From JBBDRV01 sp040905285 (GTDB lineage Bacteria > Bacteroidota > Rhodothermia > Balneolales > Balneolaceae): a stretch of 18,014 nucleotides of DNA. This document shows positions 6,398 to 15,687 of the stretch, piece by piece. Positions within the stretch are counted from its first letter, which is position 1; every line of letters starts with the position of its first letter. The notes beneath the pieces are model-generated. The model worked only from the letters and a program-made list of their open reading frames with translations, did not search any database and was not told the origin of the DNA. The position numbers were made by a program, and so were the translations under genes. The stretch is taken from NCBI GenBank assembly GCA_040905285.1, contig JBBDRV010000217.1, positions 1-18,014 on the forward strand. The letters run 5' to 3'.

Positions 6398-9300
6398 CTA
6401 CTCGCTCTTTTCGTCCGACTCGTCGGCACTGAGGGCTTCGAACACTTTCTGAACTTCGACGTCCCCATCTTCCATTTCTGCTTTTGAACCGACAATGATG
6501 TCGTCGTATGTACGCAGACCTGTACCGGCCGGTACTTTGTGTCCGACAACAACGTTTTCCTTCAAACCCCGAAGGAAATCTTTTTTAGCTTCGATTGACG
6601 CCTGGGTCAATACCTTTGTCGTTTCCTGAAAAGAAGCGGCAGACAACCAGCTCTCGGTACTTAACGCTGCACGCGTAATACCAAGAAGGATCGGTTTGGA
6701 AATGGCCGGTTCAGCTTCACGTGTCTGAAGCTCATCCTTGCCTTCCTTAATCAGTTCGTTATTGTACTCACGAACTTCCCGCCTGTCCAGAATGTGTCCC
6801 GGCTTAAGCTCGCTGTCTCCGGTATCAGTAACAACAAATTTGCCGATCAACTCGTCATTTCTGTTGTTCAGTTCAAACCGGTCAACTTTGTCGCCTTCGA
6901 GATACATCGTATCGCCCGGGTCGGTTACCTCAACTTTCTGCATCATCGTGCGAACAATCACCTCGATATGCTTGTCATTGATTTTAACCCCCTGGAGCCG
7001 GTATACCTCCTGAATCTCATTTACCAGGTAGGACTGTACAGCAAACGGGCCGAGGATATTGAGAATATCCTGTGCCGGTATCGTACCGTCAGACAGTGGC
7101 TGACCCGCCCTGATATAATCATTTTCCTGCACAAGGATATGCTTGGAAAGCGGGATAAGATATTTCTTTTCATCTGTACCGTCTTTACTCTCCACAATCA
7201 CTTCCTGGGAACCACGCTTTCTGCCACCCATTTTGACAACACCGTCAATCTCGGTAACGGCAGCAGGTTCGGTCGGAGACCGTGCTTCAAACAGTTCCGT
7301 AATCCGGGGAAGACCGGCAGTGATATCCTTGGATTTGGATGCAGCTCTCGGAATCTTGGCCAGAACCTGACCGGCCTGGACATCCTCCTGGTCATCCACC
7401 ACAATGTGTGTATCTACCGGCAGTGTGCTTTCACGGATCCGGTCACTATCCCCTTTCACCATTATCGTCGGTATCAGTGACCTGTCCTTGGAATCGATGA
7501 TCACTTTCTCCCTGTGGCCGGTTTGGGTATCGGTATCTTCCGTATAGGTTATTTCATGAATAATGTCCTTGTATTCAATAACCCCGTTGATTTCACTGAA
7601 GATCAGGGCGTTGTACGGGTCCCACTTGCAAAGCGGGACGCCTTTCGGCACTTTTTCACCCTCTTCGACCATTATTTCCGATCCATAGGGTACATTGTAT
7701 GTAGACAGGACCTTGTCGTCGTCATCCACCAGCTTGATTTCGCCTGCACGACTCAGCACAACACTGTGTGATTCCTCACCGTCATCATAATCGACCACAC
7801 GGACATTGTCCAGTTGCACCTTACCGTCAAACTTGGCTTTATGCTGTGAATCTGCCTCCAGACGGGATGCGGTTCCACCCACGTGAAATGTTCTCAGCGT
7901 CAACTGAGTTCCGGGTTCCCCGATCGACTGTGCGGCAATAACACCCACAGCTTCACCCACCTGAACCATTGTATTGCGGGCGAGATCACGTCCATAGCAT
8001 TTGGCACATACACCACGCTCCGTTTCACAGGTAAGGACCGACCTGATTTCTACGTCTTCAATAGAGGTTTCGGCAATCTTCTGGGCAACAACCTCATCAA
8101 TCAGCTGGTTTGACTCACAAATAAGTTCATCACTGATGGGGTCATGAATTTCATGCATCGATACCCGACCGAGAATACGATCTTCAAGGCCTTCGATAAC
8201 ATCCTCATTATCTTTCAGGGCCTGCATCTTGATACCGCGAAGGGTTCCGCAGTCATGCTCATTGATGATGATATCCTGGGACACATCTACGAGCCTGCGT
8301 GTAAGATACCCGGCATCCGCTGTCTTAAGCGCTGTATCGGCCAGGCCTTTACGCGCCCCGTGAGTGGAAATAAAATATTCCAGTACGGTCAGTCCTTCAC
8401 GGAAACTTGAAAGAATGGGATTCTCAATAACCTCATTTCCCTGCTGCAGGGAACTTTTCTGCGGTTTTGCCATCAGGCCCCGCATTCCGCCAAGCTGCCG
8501 TATCTGTTCTTTTGAACCCCGCGCGCCTGAATCGGCCATCATAAACACCGGGTTAAAACCTTCAAGATCATCAGCCAGACTTTGAAACAGGGTTTCGGAA
8601 ACCCGGTTCGTCGTGCTTGTCCATTTATCTATTACCTGATTATACCGCTCATTGTCAGTAATAAAGCCCATCTCATAGCGATCCTGTATTTCGGCCACTT
8701 CGCTCTGGGCTTTTTCGATCAGCTGACGTTTGGCGTCAGGTATGATAATATCCTCAAGGCTGAATGAAAGACCACCGGTTGTCGCTTTTTCAAACCCTGC
8801 TGTTTTCATCTTGTCAAGAAAACTGGCTGTCTTTGCGGTACCTACGGTAGCATGAATATCACCGATCAGTATACGCAGCTCCTTTTTGCCAAGCGTCTTG
8901 TTTGTAAAAGGCACTCCGTCGGGTACAATCTCGTTAAACAGAACCCGTCCGGTAGTCGTCTTGATGATTTCATAGGTTACCTCGCCATCCTCACCGGTAA
9001 AAGGAACGCGCACATTGATTTTGGCGTGTGTCTCCAGTTTGTTCTGGTCGTATGCGATCAGCACTTCATCAGTAGAAGAGAATGTCTTCCCTTCCCCTCT
9101 CTTGCCGCTTCCCATTTTGGTCAGGTAATAAATACCCAGAACCATATCCTGGGACGGCACGGCAATCGGCCCCCCGTTGGCAGGACTCAGTATATTATGC
9201 GAGCCCAGCATCAGCACCGATGCCTCCAGTACGGCATCATGACTCAGGGGCAGGTGGACCGCCATCTGGTCACCGTCAAAATCAGCATTGAAGGCTGTAC

Positions 9301-10699
9301 ACGAAAGCGGATGCAGGCGGATAGCCTTGTCTTCAATAAGGACCGGCTGATATGCCTGAATCCCCAGCCTGTGCAATGTAGGCGCACGATTAAGCAGTAC
9401 AGGATGTCCGTCAATTACATTTTCGAGAACCTCCCAGACAACCTGGTCACGGCGGTCGACCACTTTTTTCGCGCTTTTGACAGTTTTGACATACCCACGC
9501 TCGATCAGTCTCCGTATGACAAACGGTTTATAAAGCTCGATAGCCATCTCTTTCGGAAGCCCGCACTCATGCATCTTCTGTTCGGGTCCGACCACAATAA
9601 CAGACCGGCCGGAATAATCAACACGTTTCCCGAGCAGGTTTTGACGGAAACGGCCGCTTTTCCCCTTCAACATGTCACTCAGTGACTTGAGAGGGCGATT
9701 ATTATTTCTTACTGCGTTTGATTTTCTTGAATTGTCATAGAGGGAATCAACGGCTTCCTGAAGCATTCGCTTTTCATTCCGCAGAATAACGTCCGGAGCC
9801 TTGATATCAATCAACCGCTTCAGACGATTGTTCCGGATGATGACACGGCGATACAGGTCATTCAGATCCGAGGTGGCAAAACGGCCGCCTTCCAGAGGCA
9901 CAAGAGGTCGCAGTTCAGGCGGGATCACTGGGATCACACGCTGGACCATCCATTCGGGCCGGTTTTCCGTATGCTGATTTGCAGCCCGGAATGATTCGAT
10001 CACCTGCAGGCGCTTCAGTTTTTTCTTCTTCCGCATCTGGGAGGTTTCATTCCTGACCTCTTCCCTCAGCCTGTATGCGGTCTCTGCAAGATCCATATTC
10101 ATAAGGAGAGATTCGATTGCGTCCGCACCCTCCTTGACGATAAACTTGTCTTCGTCATCATCGTCCAGATCGAAATTGTCTTCCGGCAGCTGGTCGAATA
10201 TGTCAAATTTCTCCTCTTCACTGATCAGATCACCTCTCTTGTATCCCAGATCCTTCGCGAGGCCCGGATTTACGACCACAAAAGTCTCATAGTAAACAAT
10301 CCGCTCCAGGTTCTTGGAGGAGAGCCCGATCAGATAGGCAATCTTGTTCGGCAGTGATTTGAAATACCAGATATGGACCACCGGGACGGTCAGGGTCAGA
10401 TGACCCATGCGTTCGCGCCTCACAGCTTTCCTGGTCACTTCAACACCACAACGGTCACAGATAATGCCTTTGTACCGGATTCTCTTGTACTTCCCGCAGT
10501 GACATTCATAATCCTTGACCGGACCAAAAATCTTTTCACAGAAAAGACCGTCCATTTCCGGCTTGAATGTACGGTAGTTGATCGTTTCCGGTGTCAATAC
10601 TTCCCCATGAGAACGGGATAAAATAGTCTCTGCAGAAGCCAGGGAGACACCGATATTATTAAAATCCTTGGTAACAGTTAATGTTTTCGTAGTCGGCAA
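6398..10699 (-). CDS. rpoC: DNA-directed RNA polymerase subunit beta'
   Basis: A 1433-residue beta' subunit, the usual length for this bacterial group. The N-terminal zinc site is Cys66, Cys68, Cys81 and Cys84 (YECHCGKYKRI...CDRCG). The catalytic motif NADFDGD is at 471-477, with Asp473, Asp475 and Asp477 binding the active-site magnesium. The second zinc site includes CETERGVCAKC, followed by GVIAAQSIGEPGTQLTLRTFH of the bridge-helix/trigger-loop region. With beta it forms the RNA polymerase active centre. The start is TTG (10697-10699), behind a strong GGAGG seven bases upstream. The next in-frame Met is inside the conserved protein, so TTG is well supported. It lies 34 bases after rpoB and is the last gene of the operon, ending at the bidirectional terminator. 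Confidence 0.98.
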   Translation of the reverse strand: MPTTKTLTVTKDFNNIGVSLASAETILSRSHGEVLTPETINYRTFKPEMDGLFCEKIFGPVKDYECHCGKYKRIRYKGIICDRCGVEVTRKAVRRERMGHLTLTVPVVHIWYFKSLPNKIAYLIGLSSKNLERIVYYETFVVVNPGLAKDLGYKRGDLISEEEKFDIFDQLPEDNFDLDDDDEDKFIVKEGADAIESLLMNMDLAETAYRLREEVRNETSQMRKKKKLKRLQVIESFRAANQHTENRPEWMVQRVIPVIPPELRPLVPLEGGRFATSDLNDLYRRVIIRNNRLKRLIDIKAPDVILRNEKRMLQEAVDSLYDNSRKSNAVRNNNRPLKSLSDMLKGKSGRFRQNLLGKRVDYSGRSVIVVGPEQKMHECGLPKEMAIELYKPFVIRRLIERGYVKTVKSAKKVVDRRDQVVWEVLENVIDGHPVLLNRAPTLHRLGIQAYQPVLIEDKAIRLHPLSCTAFNADFDGDQMAVHLPLSHDAVLEASVLMLGSHNILSPANGGPIAVPSQDMVLGIYYLTKMGSGKRGEGKTFSSTDEVLIAYDQNKLETHAKINVRVPFTGEDGEVTYEIIKTTTGRVLFNEIVPDGVPFTNKTLGKKELRILIGDIHATVGTAKTASFLDKMKTAGFEKATTGGLSFSLEDIIIPDAKRQLIEKAQSEVAEIQDRYEMGFITDNERYNQVIDKWTSTTNRVSETLFQSLADDLEGFNPVFMMADSGARGSKEQIRQLGGMRGLMAKPQKSSLQQGNEVIENPILSSFREGLTVLEYFISTHGARKGLADTALKTADAGYLTRRLVDVSQDIIINEHDCGTLRGIKMQALKDNEDVIEGLEDRILGRVSMHEIHDPISDELICESNQLIDEVVAQKIAETSIEDVEIRSVLTCETERGVCAKCYGRDLARNTMVQVGEAVGVIAAQSIGEPGTQLTLRTFHVGGTASRLEADSQHKAKFDGKVQLDNVRVVDYDDGEESHSVVLSRAGEIKLVDDDDKVLSTYNVPYGSEIMVEEGEKVPKGVPLCKWDPYNALIFSEINGVIEYKDIIHEITYTEDTDTQTGHREKVIIDSKDRSLIPTIMVKGDSDRIRESTLPVDTHIVVDDQEDVQAGQVLAKIPRAASKSKDITAGLPRITELFEARSPTEPAAVTEIDGVVKMGGRKRGSQEVIVESKDGTDEKKYLIPLSKHILVQENDYIRAGQPLSDGTIPAQDILNILGPFAVQSYLVNEIQEVYRLQGVKINDKHIEVIVRTMMQKVEVTDPGDTMYLEGDKVDRFELNNRNDELIGKFVVTDTGDSELKPGHILDRREVREYNNELIKEGKDELQTREAEPAISKPILLGITRAALSTESWLSAASFQETTKVLTQASIEAKKDFLRGLKENVVVGHKVPAGTGLRTYDDIIVGSKAEMEDGDVEVQKVFEALSADESDEKSE

Positions 10700-10733
10700 G
10701 GGATTACCTCCGATTAATCTTGGATTAACTAAA

Positions 10734-13700
10734 TTAGTCTATATGAATTTCGAGACCGAGACCCATCAGCTCGCGCAACAGCACCTTGAATGATTCGGGC
10801 ACTTCCCCTTCAGGCAGATTTTCGCCTTTTACAATGGCTTCATACACCTTGGAGCGGCCTTTCACATCGTCACTTTTCACGGTCAGCATCTCTTTCAGTA
10901 TGCTGGACGCACCATATGCATACAATGCCCAGACTTCCATCTCACCAAGTCTCTGCCCTCCGAATTGTGCTTTACCTCCCAGGGGCTGCTGTGTAATCAA
11001 CGAATAAGGACCGATGGATCTGGCATGCATTTTATCTTCAATCAGGTGATTGAGTTTCAACATATAGATATAGCCGACCGTTGTTTTCTGGTCGAGCTTC
11101 ATTCCGGTTTTACCGTCATAGAGCATGACTCGCCCATCTTTCGGCAAACCGGCCTCTTCAAGTTTTTCCTGAACCTGGGCATAGGTGGCACCGTCAAAAA
11201 TGGGTGATGCAAACTTCACACCCAGTTTCTTCGCGGCCCAGCCCAGGATGGTTTCATAAATTTGTCCCAAATTCATCCTTGAAGGGACTCCCAGGGGATT
11301 CAACAGTATATCAACGGGGGTTCCGTCTTCCATGTAAGGCATATCTTCAGCCGGTACGACCTTGGCAATAACACCTTTGTTACCGTGCCGGCCGGCCATC
11401 TTGTCACCTACCTGGAGCTTGCGTTTTTTGGCAACATATACCTTTGCTTTCTGGATGATTCCCGGCGGCAGTTCATCGCCCACCTGAATCTGGTATTTGC
11501 GCCGTTTGGCTTCGGAATCGATACGGCGACGCTCTTCCCGGTAATTCTTGAAGAGCAATTTGACATGGTTGACCAGATTTTCATCGGTCGCCCAGTCAAT
11601 ATTTTCATTCATGTCAATCGGGTCAAGTTGCTCAAATACCGATTTCTTATACTTCTCACCTTTTGGAATCAGTTCATGGCCGCTGAAATCCTCTACGCCC
11701 GGAGAGGTCTTGTCCCTCAACAACGCATACATCTTGTCGGCCCATTTGCTGTTCAGATCGGTCAACAGGGAGGAATGTCGTTCATTTTCCTGCTCAATCA
11801 TTTTCTTTTCTTCCTTGCGGGATATCTGTTCATCCCGTTTGCGGCTGAAAAGCTTGGTATTAATCACCGTACCGGATACACCGGGAGGTGTCTTCATGGA
11901 AGCATCTTTCACGTCACCGGCCTTGTCCCCGAAAATCGCCCGAAGCAGTTTCTCTTCAGGGGTGGGATCGGTTTCTCCCTTGGGGGTGATTTTCCCGACA
12001 AGGATATCACCATGGGCCACTTTTGCACCGATACGGATCATACCCTCTTCGTCAAGATTACGGGTCGCTTCCTCACTGACGTTGGGTATCTCACGGGTCA
12101 GTTCTTCTTCCCCGCGTTTGGTATCGCGCACCTGCTGCTCGAATTCCTGAATATGAATGGACGTGTAAATATCATCCTGAACGATCCGTTCACTGACAAC
12201 AATGGCATCCTCAAAGTTATACCCGCGCCATGGCATGAATGCCACCAGCAGATTCCTGCCGAGAGCGAGTTCGCCCTGGTCGGTGGAGCATCCGTCAGCA
12301 AGGGTGTCCCCCTTTTTAACTTTATCCCCCACATTCACGATAGGACGCTGATTGACTGTGGTATCCTGATTGCTTCGCTCAAATTTCTGGAGCGTGTAGC
12401 TCTTCACCCCATCATCGAAATAACAGCTCTGTTCAATCTCATTCCGGTTATATTTTACACGGATTTCAGTACCACTCACATACACCACCTCACCGTCATT
12501 TTCAGCGGTCATAATGGCGCGGGAGTCCTTTGCCGCACGGTGCTCAAGCCCGGTGCCAACGACAGGCGATTCCGGTCTAAGCAATGGCACGGCCTGACGC
12601 TGCATGTTGGACCCCATAAGAGCCCGGTTGGCATCATCGTGCTCGATGAATGGTATCAATGCCGCTGCCAGCGACGTGATCTGGTTGGTGGAAACATCCA
12701 TATACCGTACCTCATCCGGTTTGGCCAGTCCGACATTGCTGTCCCGGAAACGTGAGAATATCGCATCGTTTAAAAATGTTGACTCCGGGGAAAGAGGCGC
12801 GTTGGCCTGTGCTATTACCGTTTCATCTTCCTGTTCCGCTGCAAGATACTCAATGTCCTTTGAGACGACTCCATCATTCACTTTCCGGTAGGGTGTCTCT
12901 ATAAACCCGAAGTCATTCACTTTTGCATGAACACAAAGTGATGAAATCAGGCCAATATTCGGACCCTCGGGAGTTTCAATGGGACAGAGCCGGCCGTAAT
13001 GCGTGTAATGAACGTCACGAACTTCAAAACCTGCCCGCTCACGGGTCAGACCGCCGGGACCCAGAGCTGACATCCTTCTCTTGTGCGTCAGCTCGGCAAT
13101 CGGATTGGTCTGATCCATAAACTGGGAAAGCTGATTTGTCCCGAAAAACGTATTGATGACACTGGAAATCGTCCGTGCATTCACCAGATCCTGTGGAGTA
13201 AGCTGCTCGGCATCACGTGAGTTCATTCGCTCCCGGATCGTACGGCTCATCCGTGCCAGACCGATGGCAAACTGCTGTCCGAGCTGTTCACCCACCGTTC
13301 TGACCCGGCGGTTGCTCAGGTGATCGATATCATCCACCTGGGATTTCAGCTCTTTAAGCCGTATGACTTCTTTTACGATAGCCACAATGTCCTCTTTCGT
13401 CAGATAACGGACATCCAGGTCCACATCCAGCTTGAGCCTTTTGTTTAAACGATAACGGCCCACTTCACCCAGGTCATATTTCTTGTCACTGAAAAAGAGC
13501 CGCTCAAGTACAGATCGGGCTGTTTCAGGATCCGGCATTTCACCTGTTCTTATCTGCTGATAGATTTCACCCAGAGCGGAAATATCGTCATGGGTCGAAT
13601 CCTTCCGCAAAGTGTTCATCATGACAGAACGCTCAGATTCCTCTGTGGTAATCTTCTGCAGAAGAATGTTCTTCAGATCCGCCTCTTTCAGGAGGCCGTA

Positions 13701-14561
13701 ATCATCCTCAGTCAGCTCGTGATCCCTCTCCAGCACTACATTTCTGTTCAGTGCTTCCGTCACCTCACCGGTTTCCTCGTTAACAACCTCTTCGGTTTCC
13801 TCGACTACGATATCAGTAGCCAGTCTCCTGCCGGCCAGCTTATCGTTGTACGCTTTCTTGGTTCCGAATTTAACCTCTTCCGATAAATCAAAAAGAGTCA
13901 GAATATCCAGATCCGTACTAAAGCCGAGAGCACGCAGCAGAGTTGACGCAGGCACTTTTTTCTTCCTGTCTATATAGGCCCACAGGACATCACGGATATC
14001 GGTTGTAAACTCGATCCAGGAGCCCTTGAACGGTATAACCCTTGCAGAATAGAGCTGGGTACCGTTCGGATGCACGGACTGGCCGAAAAATACACCCGGC
14101 GACCGGTGCAACTGACTTACGATCACCCGTTCGGCACCATTAATAACAAATGTCCCCCGATTGGTCATCCAGGGCAGATCCCCCAGAAATACTTCCTGTT
14201 CAATAGTCTCGGAGGCCTCGTCCGTTTCATCAACGGCAGACAGCCTGAGCTTTGCCTTCAGTGGAACAGCATACGTGAGTCCGCGTTCCTGACACTCGGC
14301 AATATTGTACTTGGGGGTATCCACCGCATAATAGATGAACTCCAGAATGTGCGTTTCCCTGGAATCGACAATGGGAAAATTATCATTGAAGATTCTCTGA
14401 AGTCCCTGATCCAGCCTGTCTTTCGGCGCTATGTCAAGTTGTGTGAAATACTCGAAAGAGGCGAGCTGGATATCCAGGAAGTCCGGATAATCGATTACTT
14501 GTGTAGTGCGGCCAAAGGTTAAACGCTCGGTAAACGGAATTTTCTCCATAGTATTACTCAA
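10734..14561 (-). CDS. rpoB: DNA-directed RNA polymerase subunit beta
   Basis: A 1275-residue beta subunit. The rifampicin-binding region is intact: LSQFMDQTNPIAELTHKRRM from 478, with Asp483, His493 and Ser498 matching E. coli D516, H526 and S531. All are the sensitive-type residues. GRLCPIETPEGPNIGLI follows, and near the C-terminus come the conserved KMAGRHGNKGV and EMEVWALYAYGA blocks. The start at 14561 is TTG: AGGAG lies nine bases upstream, the correct spacing, while the first ATG (14549, four codons in) would be 21 bases from it. The ATG start remains possible and changes only four residues. It is separated from rplL by 157 bases holding a hairpin, and is followed by rpoC after 34 bases. 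Confidence 0.98.
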   Translation of the reverse strand: MSNTMEKIPFTERLTFGRTTQVIDYPDFLDIQLASFEYFTQLDIAPKDRLDQGLQRIFNDNFPIVDSRETHILEFIYYAVDTPKYNIAECQERGLTYAVPLKAKLRLSAVDETDEASETIEQEVFLGDLPWMTNRGTFVINGAERVIVSQLHRSPGVFFGQSVHPNGTQLYSARVIPFKGSWIEFTTDIRDVLWAYIDRKKKVPASTLLRALGFSTDLDILTLFDLSEEVKFGTKKAYNDKLAGRRLATDIVVEETEEVVNEETGEVTEALNRNVVLERDHELTEDDYGLLKEADLKNILLQKITTEESERSVMMNTLRKDSTHDDISALGEIYQQIRTGEMPDPETARSVLERLFFSDKKYDLGEVGRYRLNKRLKLDVDLDVRYLTKEDIVAIVKEVIRLKELKSQVDDIDHLSNRRVRTVGEQLGQQFAIGLARMSRTIRERMNSRDAEQLTPQDLVNARTISSVINTFFGTNQLSQFMDQTNPIAELTHKRRMSALGPGGLTRERAGFEVRDVHYTHYGRLCPIETPEGPNIGLISSLCVHAKVNDFGFIETPYRKVNDGVVSKDIEYLAAEQEDETVIAQANAPLSPESTFLNDAIFSRFRDSNVGLAKPDEVRYMDVSTNQITSLAAALIPFIEHDDANRALMGSNMQRQAVPLLRPESPVVGTGLEHRAAKDSRAIMTAENDGEVVYVSGTEIRVKYNRNEIEQSCYFDDGVKSYTLQKFERSNQDTTVNQRPIVNVGDKVKKGDTLADGCSTDQGELALGRNLLVAFMPWRGYNFEDAIVVSERIVQDDIYTSIHIQEFEQQVRDTKRGEEELTREIPNVSEEATRNLDEEGMIRIGAKVAHGDILVGKITPKGETDPTPEEKLLRAIFGDKAGDVKDASMKTPPGVSGTVINTKLFSRKRDEQISRKEEKKMIEQENERHSSLLTDLNSKWADKMYALLRDKTSPGVEDFSGHELIPKGEKYKKSVFEQLDPIDMNENIDWATDENLVNHVKLLFKNYREERRRIDSEAKRRKYQIQVGDELPPGIIQKAKVYVAKKRKLQVGDKMAGRHGNKGVIAKVVPAEDMPYMEDGTPVDILLNPLGVPSRMNLGQIYETILGWAAKKLGVKFASPIFDGATYAQVQEKLEEAGLPKDGRVMLYDGKTGMKLDQKTTVGYIYMLKLNHLIEDKMHARSIGPYSLITQQPLGGKAQFGGQRLGEMEVWALYAYGASSILKEMLTVKSDDVKGRSKVYEAIVKGENLPEGEVPESFKVLLRELMGLGLEIHID

Positions 14562-14661
14562 AAGGATGTTCTCCTTTAGTTAAAAATAAAGATGTGTTAA
14601 AATCAGTCTTGGTGAAACGACTCTTGTCTTCAAGCAGACCCTCACTTGGATAAGACGCCAA

Positions 14662-14690
14662 TAGCCAATACCGAATAACGATATTGGCTA
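14662..14690 (-). promoter_or_regulatory. Hairpin in the rplL–rpoB spacer (candidate attenuator or processing site)
   Basis: TAGCCAATA (14662-14670) and TATTGGCTA (14682-14690) form a perfect 9-bp stem with an 11-base loop. It sits between the end of rplL and the start of rpoB, and no U-tract follows it on the transcribed strand, so it is not a full terminator. In E. coli the same spacer carries a partial terminator and an RNase III site that lower rpoBC relative to ribosomal protein mRNA. A similar role here is inference from position. Confidence 0.55.
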
Positions 14691-14718
14691 AGGCAAATTG
14701 TGGGAAAAATAAAAGCTG

Positions 14719-15096
14719 TTATTTCAGCTCTACTTCTGCACCGGCTTCTTCCAGCTGAGACTTTAACTGTTCAGCTTCCTCTTTGGAAATGCCTTCCTTA
14801 ACAGCACTGGGAGCACTGTCAACCAGTTCTTTGGCTTCTTTCAGTCCCAGACCGGTAATGCCGCGAACTTCTTTAATCACTGCGATTTTTTTCGCACCGG
14901 CATTTGTGAGTACAACATCAAACTCACTCTGCTCTTCGGCTGCGGCCTCACCGCCTCCAGCAGCGCCACCGGCTACAGCTACAGCTGCAGCAGCAGGTTT
15001 GATATCATATTCTTCTTCCAGAACTTTTGCAAGCTCATTGGCTTCCTTAATAGTCAAATTAACCAGTTGTTCTGCTATTTCTTTAACATCAGCCAT
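14719..15096 (-). CDS. rplL: 50S ribosomal protein L7/L12
   Basis: A 125-residue acidic protein, the usual length. The N-terminal helical dimerisation domain (1-33) binds L10. An Ala/Gly-rich hinge (about 34-56) follows. The C-terminal globular domain (about 57-125) carries EFDVVLTNAGAKKIAVIKEV and the conserved GLGLKEAKELVDSAP, the surface that recruits translation GTPases such as EF-Tu and EF-G. It is the multi-copy ribosomal stalk protein. A GGAG Shine-Dalgarno sequence lies eight bases before the ATG. It starts 43 bases after rplJ, in the standard order, and is separated from rpoB by the hairpin-containing spacer. Confidence 0.98.
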   Translation of the reverse strand: MADVKEIAEQLVNLTIKEANELAKVLEEEYDIKPAAAAVAVAGGAAGGGEAAAEEQSEFDVVLTNAGAKKIAVIKEVRGITGLGLKEAKELVDSAPSAVKEGISKEEAEQLKSQLEEAGAEVELK

Positions 15097-15139
15097 TGTT
15101 ATATCTCCGTTGGTATTAGATTAAAAATCTGTTTGTTAT

Positions 15140-15667
15140 TTATTCTTCGTTTTTTTCGGCGATGGTCTGGACAGCACCGGCAATGGTCTTGCCTTGTGAT
15201 TGCAATCCGCTGATTACATTTTTCACAGGTGACATTAACAGTCCCAGAATATCTCCTAATATCTCGTTCTTCGATTTCATGGAAGCCAGAGAGTCAAGTT
15301 TGGCCTCGCTGTAATAGTCTCCGTCAACAAGTGCAGCTACAAATTTCGGCTTTTGATGCTCCCTGTTAAATTCCTTCAGAATTTTTGCGGGCGCCGCCAG
15401 CTCTTCACTTACAAATGCAAACCCGTTTTGATTATTCAGATGCGGATAGAGCTCATCAAACCCTCCGACCTCCTCCATCGCCCGTTTAATCAACGTATTT
15501 TTGTAAACTTTGAAGTGCACTTTACCTTGCCTGAACTTTGACCGCAGTTCATTTATTTCCGCAACAGACAGACCTTTATAATCTGTTATGTACAGAGCGT
15601 CCGAACTGTTCAGATTTTCAGTAATCTCCTCAACTACTGCCTTCTTTTCTGCTAATGTTGTTGGCAT
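15140..15667 (-). CDS. rplJ: 50S ribosomal protein L10
   Basis: A 175-residue L10 (stalk base protein P0 homologue). The N-terminal domain (about 1-135) binds 23S rRNA next to L11, with landmark TDYKGLSVAEINELR near residues 28-42 and KVYKNTLIKRA at about 53-63. The C-terminal helix (about 140-175) binds L7/L12 dimers. A GAGGA Shine-Dalgarno sequence lies about eight bases upstream of the ATG. Only 20 bases separate it from the rplA stop. There is therefore no room for the long L10 leader that precedes rplJ in many bacteria, unless that element is embedded in the end of rplA. Confidence 0.97.
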   Translation of the reverse strand: MPTTLAEKKAVVEEITENLNSSDALYITDYKGLSVAEINELRSKFRQGKVHFKVYKNTLIKRAMEEVGGFDELYPHLNNQNGFAFVSEELAAPAKILKEFNREHQKPKFVAALVDGDYYSEAKLDSLASMKSKNEILGDILGLLMSPVKNVISGLQSQGKTIAGAVQTIAEKNEE

Positions 15668-15687
15668 TGCTGGTTCCTCTTTGCGTT

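Noticed and set aside
8852..9685. A 277-codon open frame on the plus strand, antisense to rpoC
   Set aside because: It overlaps the catalytic core of rpoC, including the NADFDGD codons, and has no recognisable domain or start signal.
10141..10215. Acidic Asp-rich loop in RpoC (around LDDDDEDKF) as an unusual insertion
   Set aside because: A similar acidic loop is common in beta' subunits of the Bacteroidota group as I recall them, so it is not a specific oddity.
11385..12755. A 456-codon open frame on the plus strand, antisense to rpoB
   Set aside because: It lies wholly inside the well-conserved rpoB gene, its translation has low-complexity, shadow-like character, and rpoB codon bias alone can keep that frame open.
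13060..13160. Possible rifampicin-resistance changes in RpoB
   Set aside because: The positions matching E. coli D516, H526, R529 and S531 all have the sensitive-type residues.
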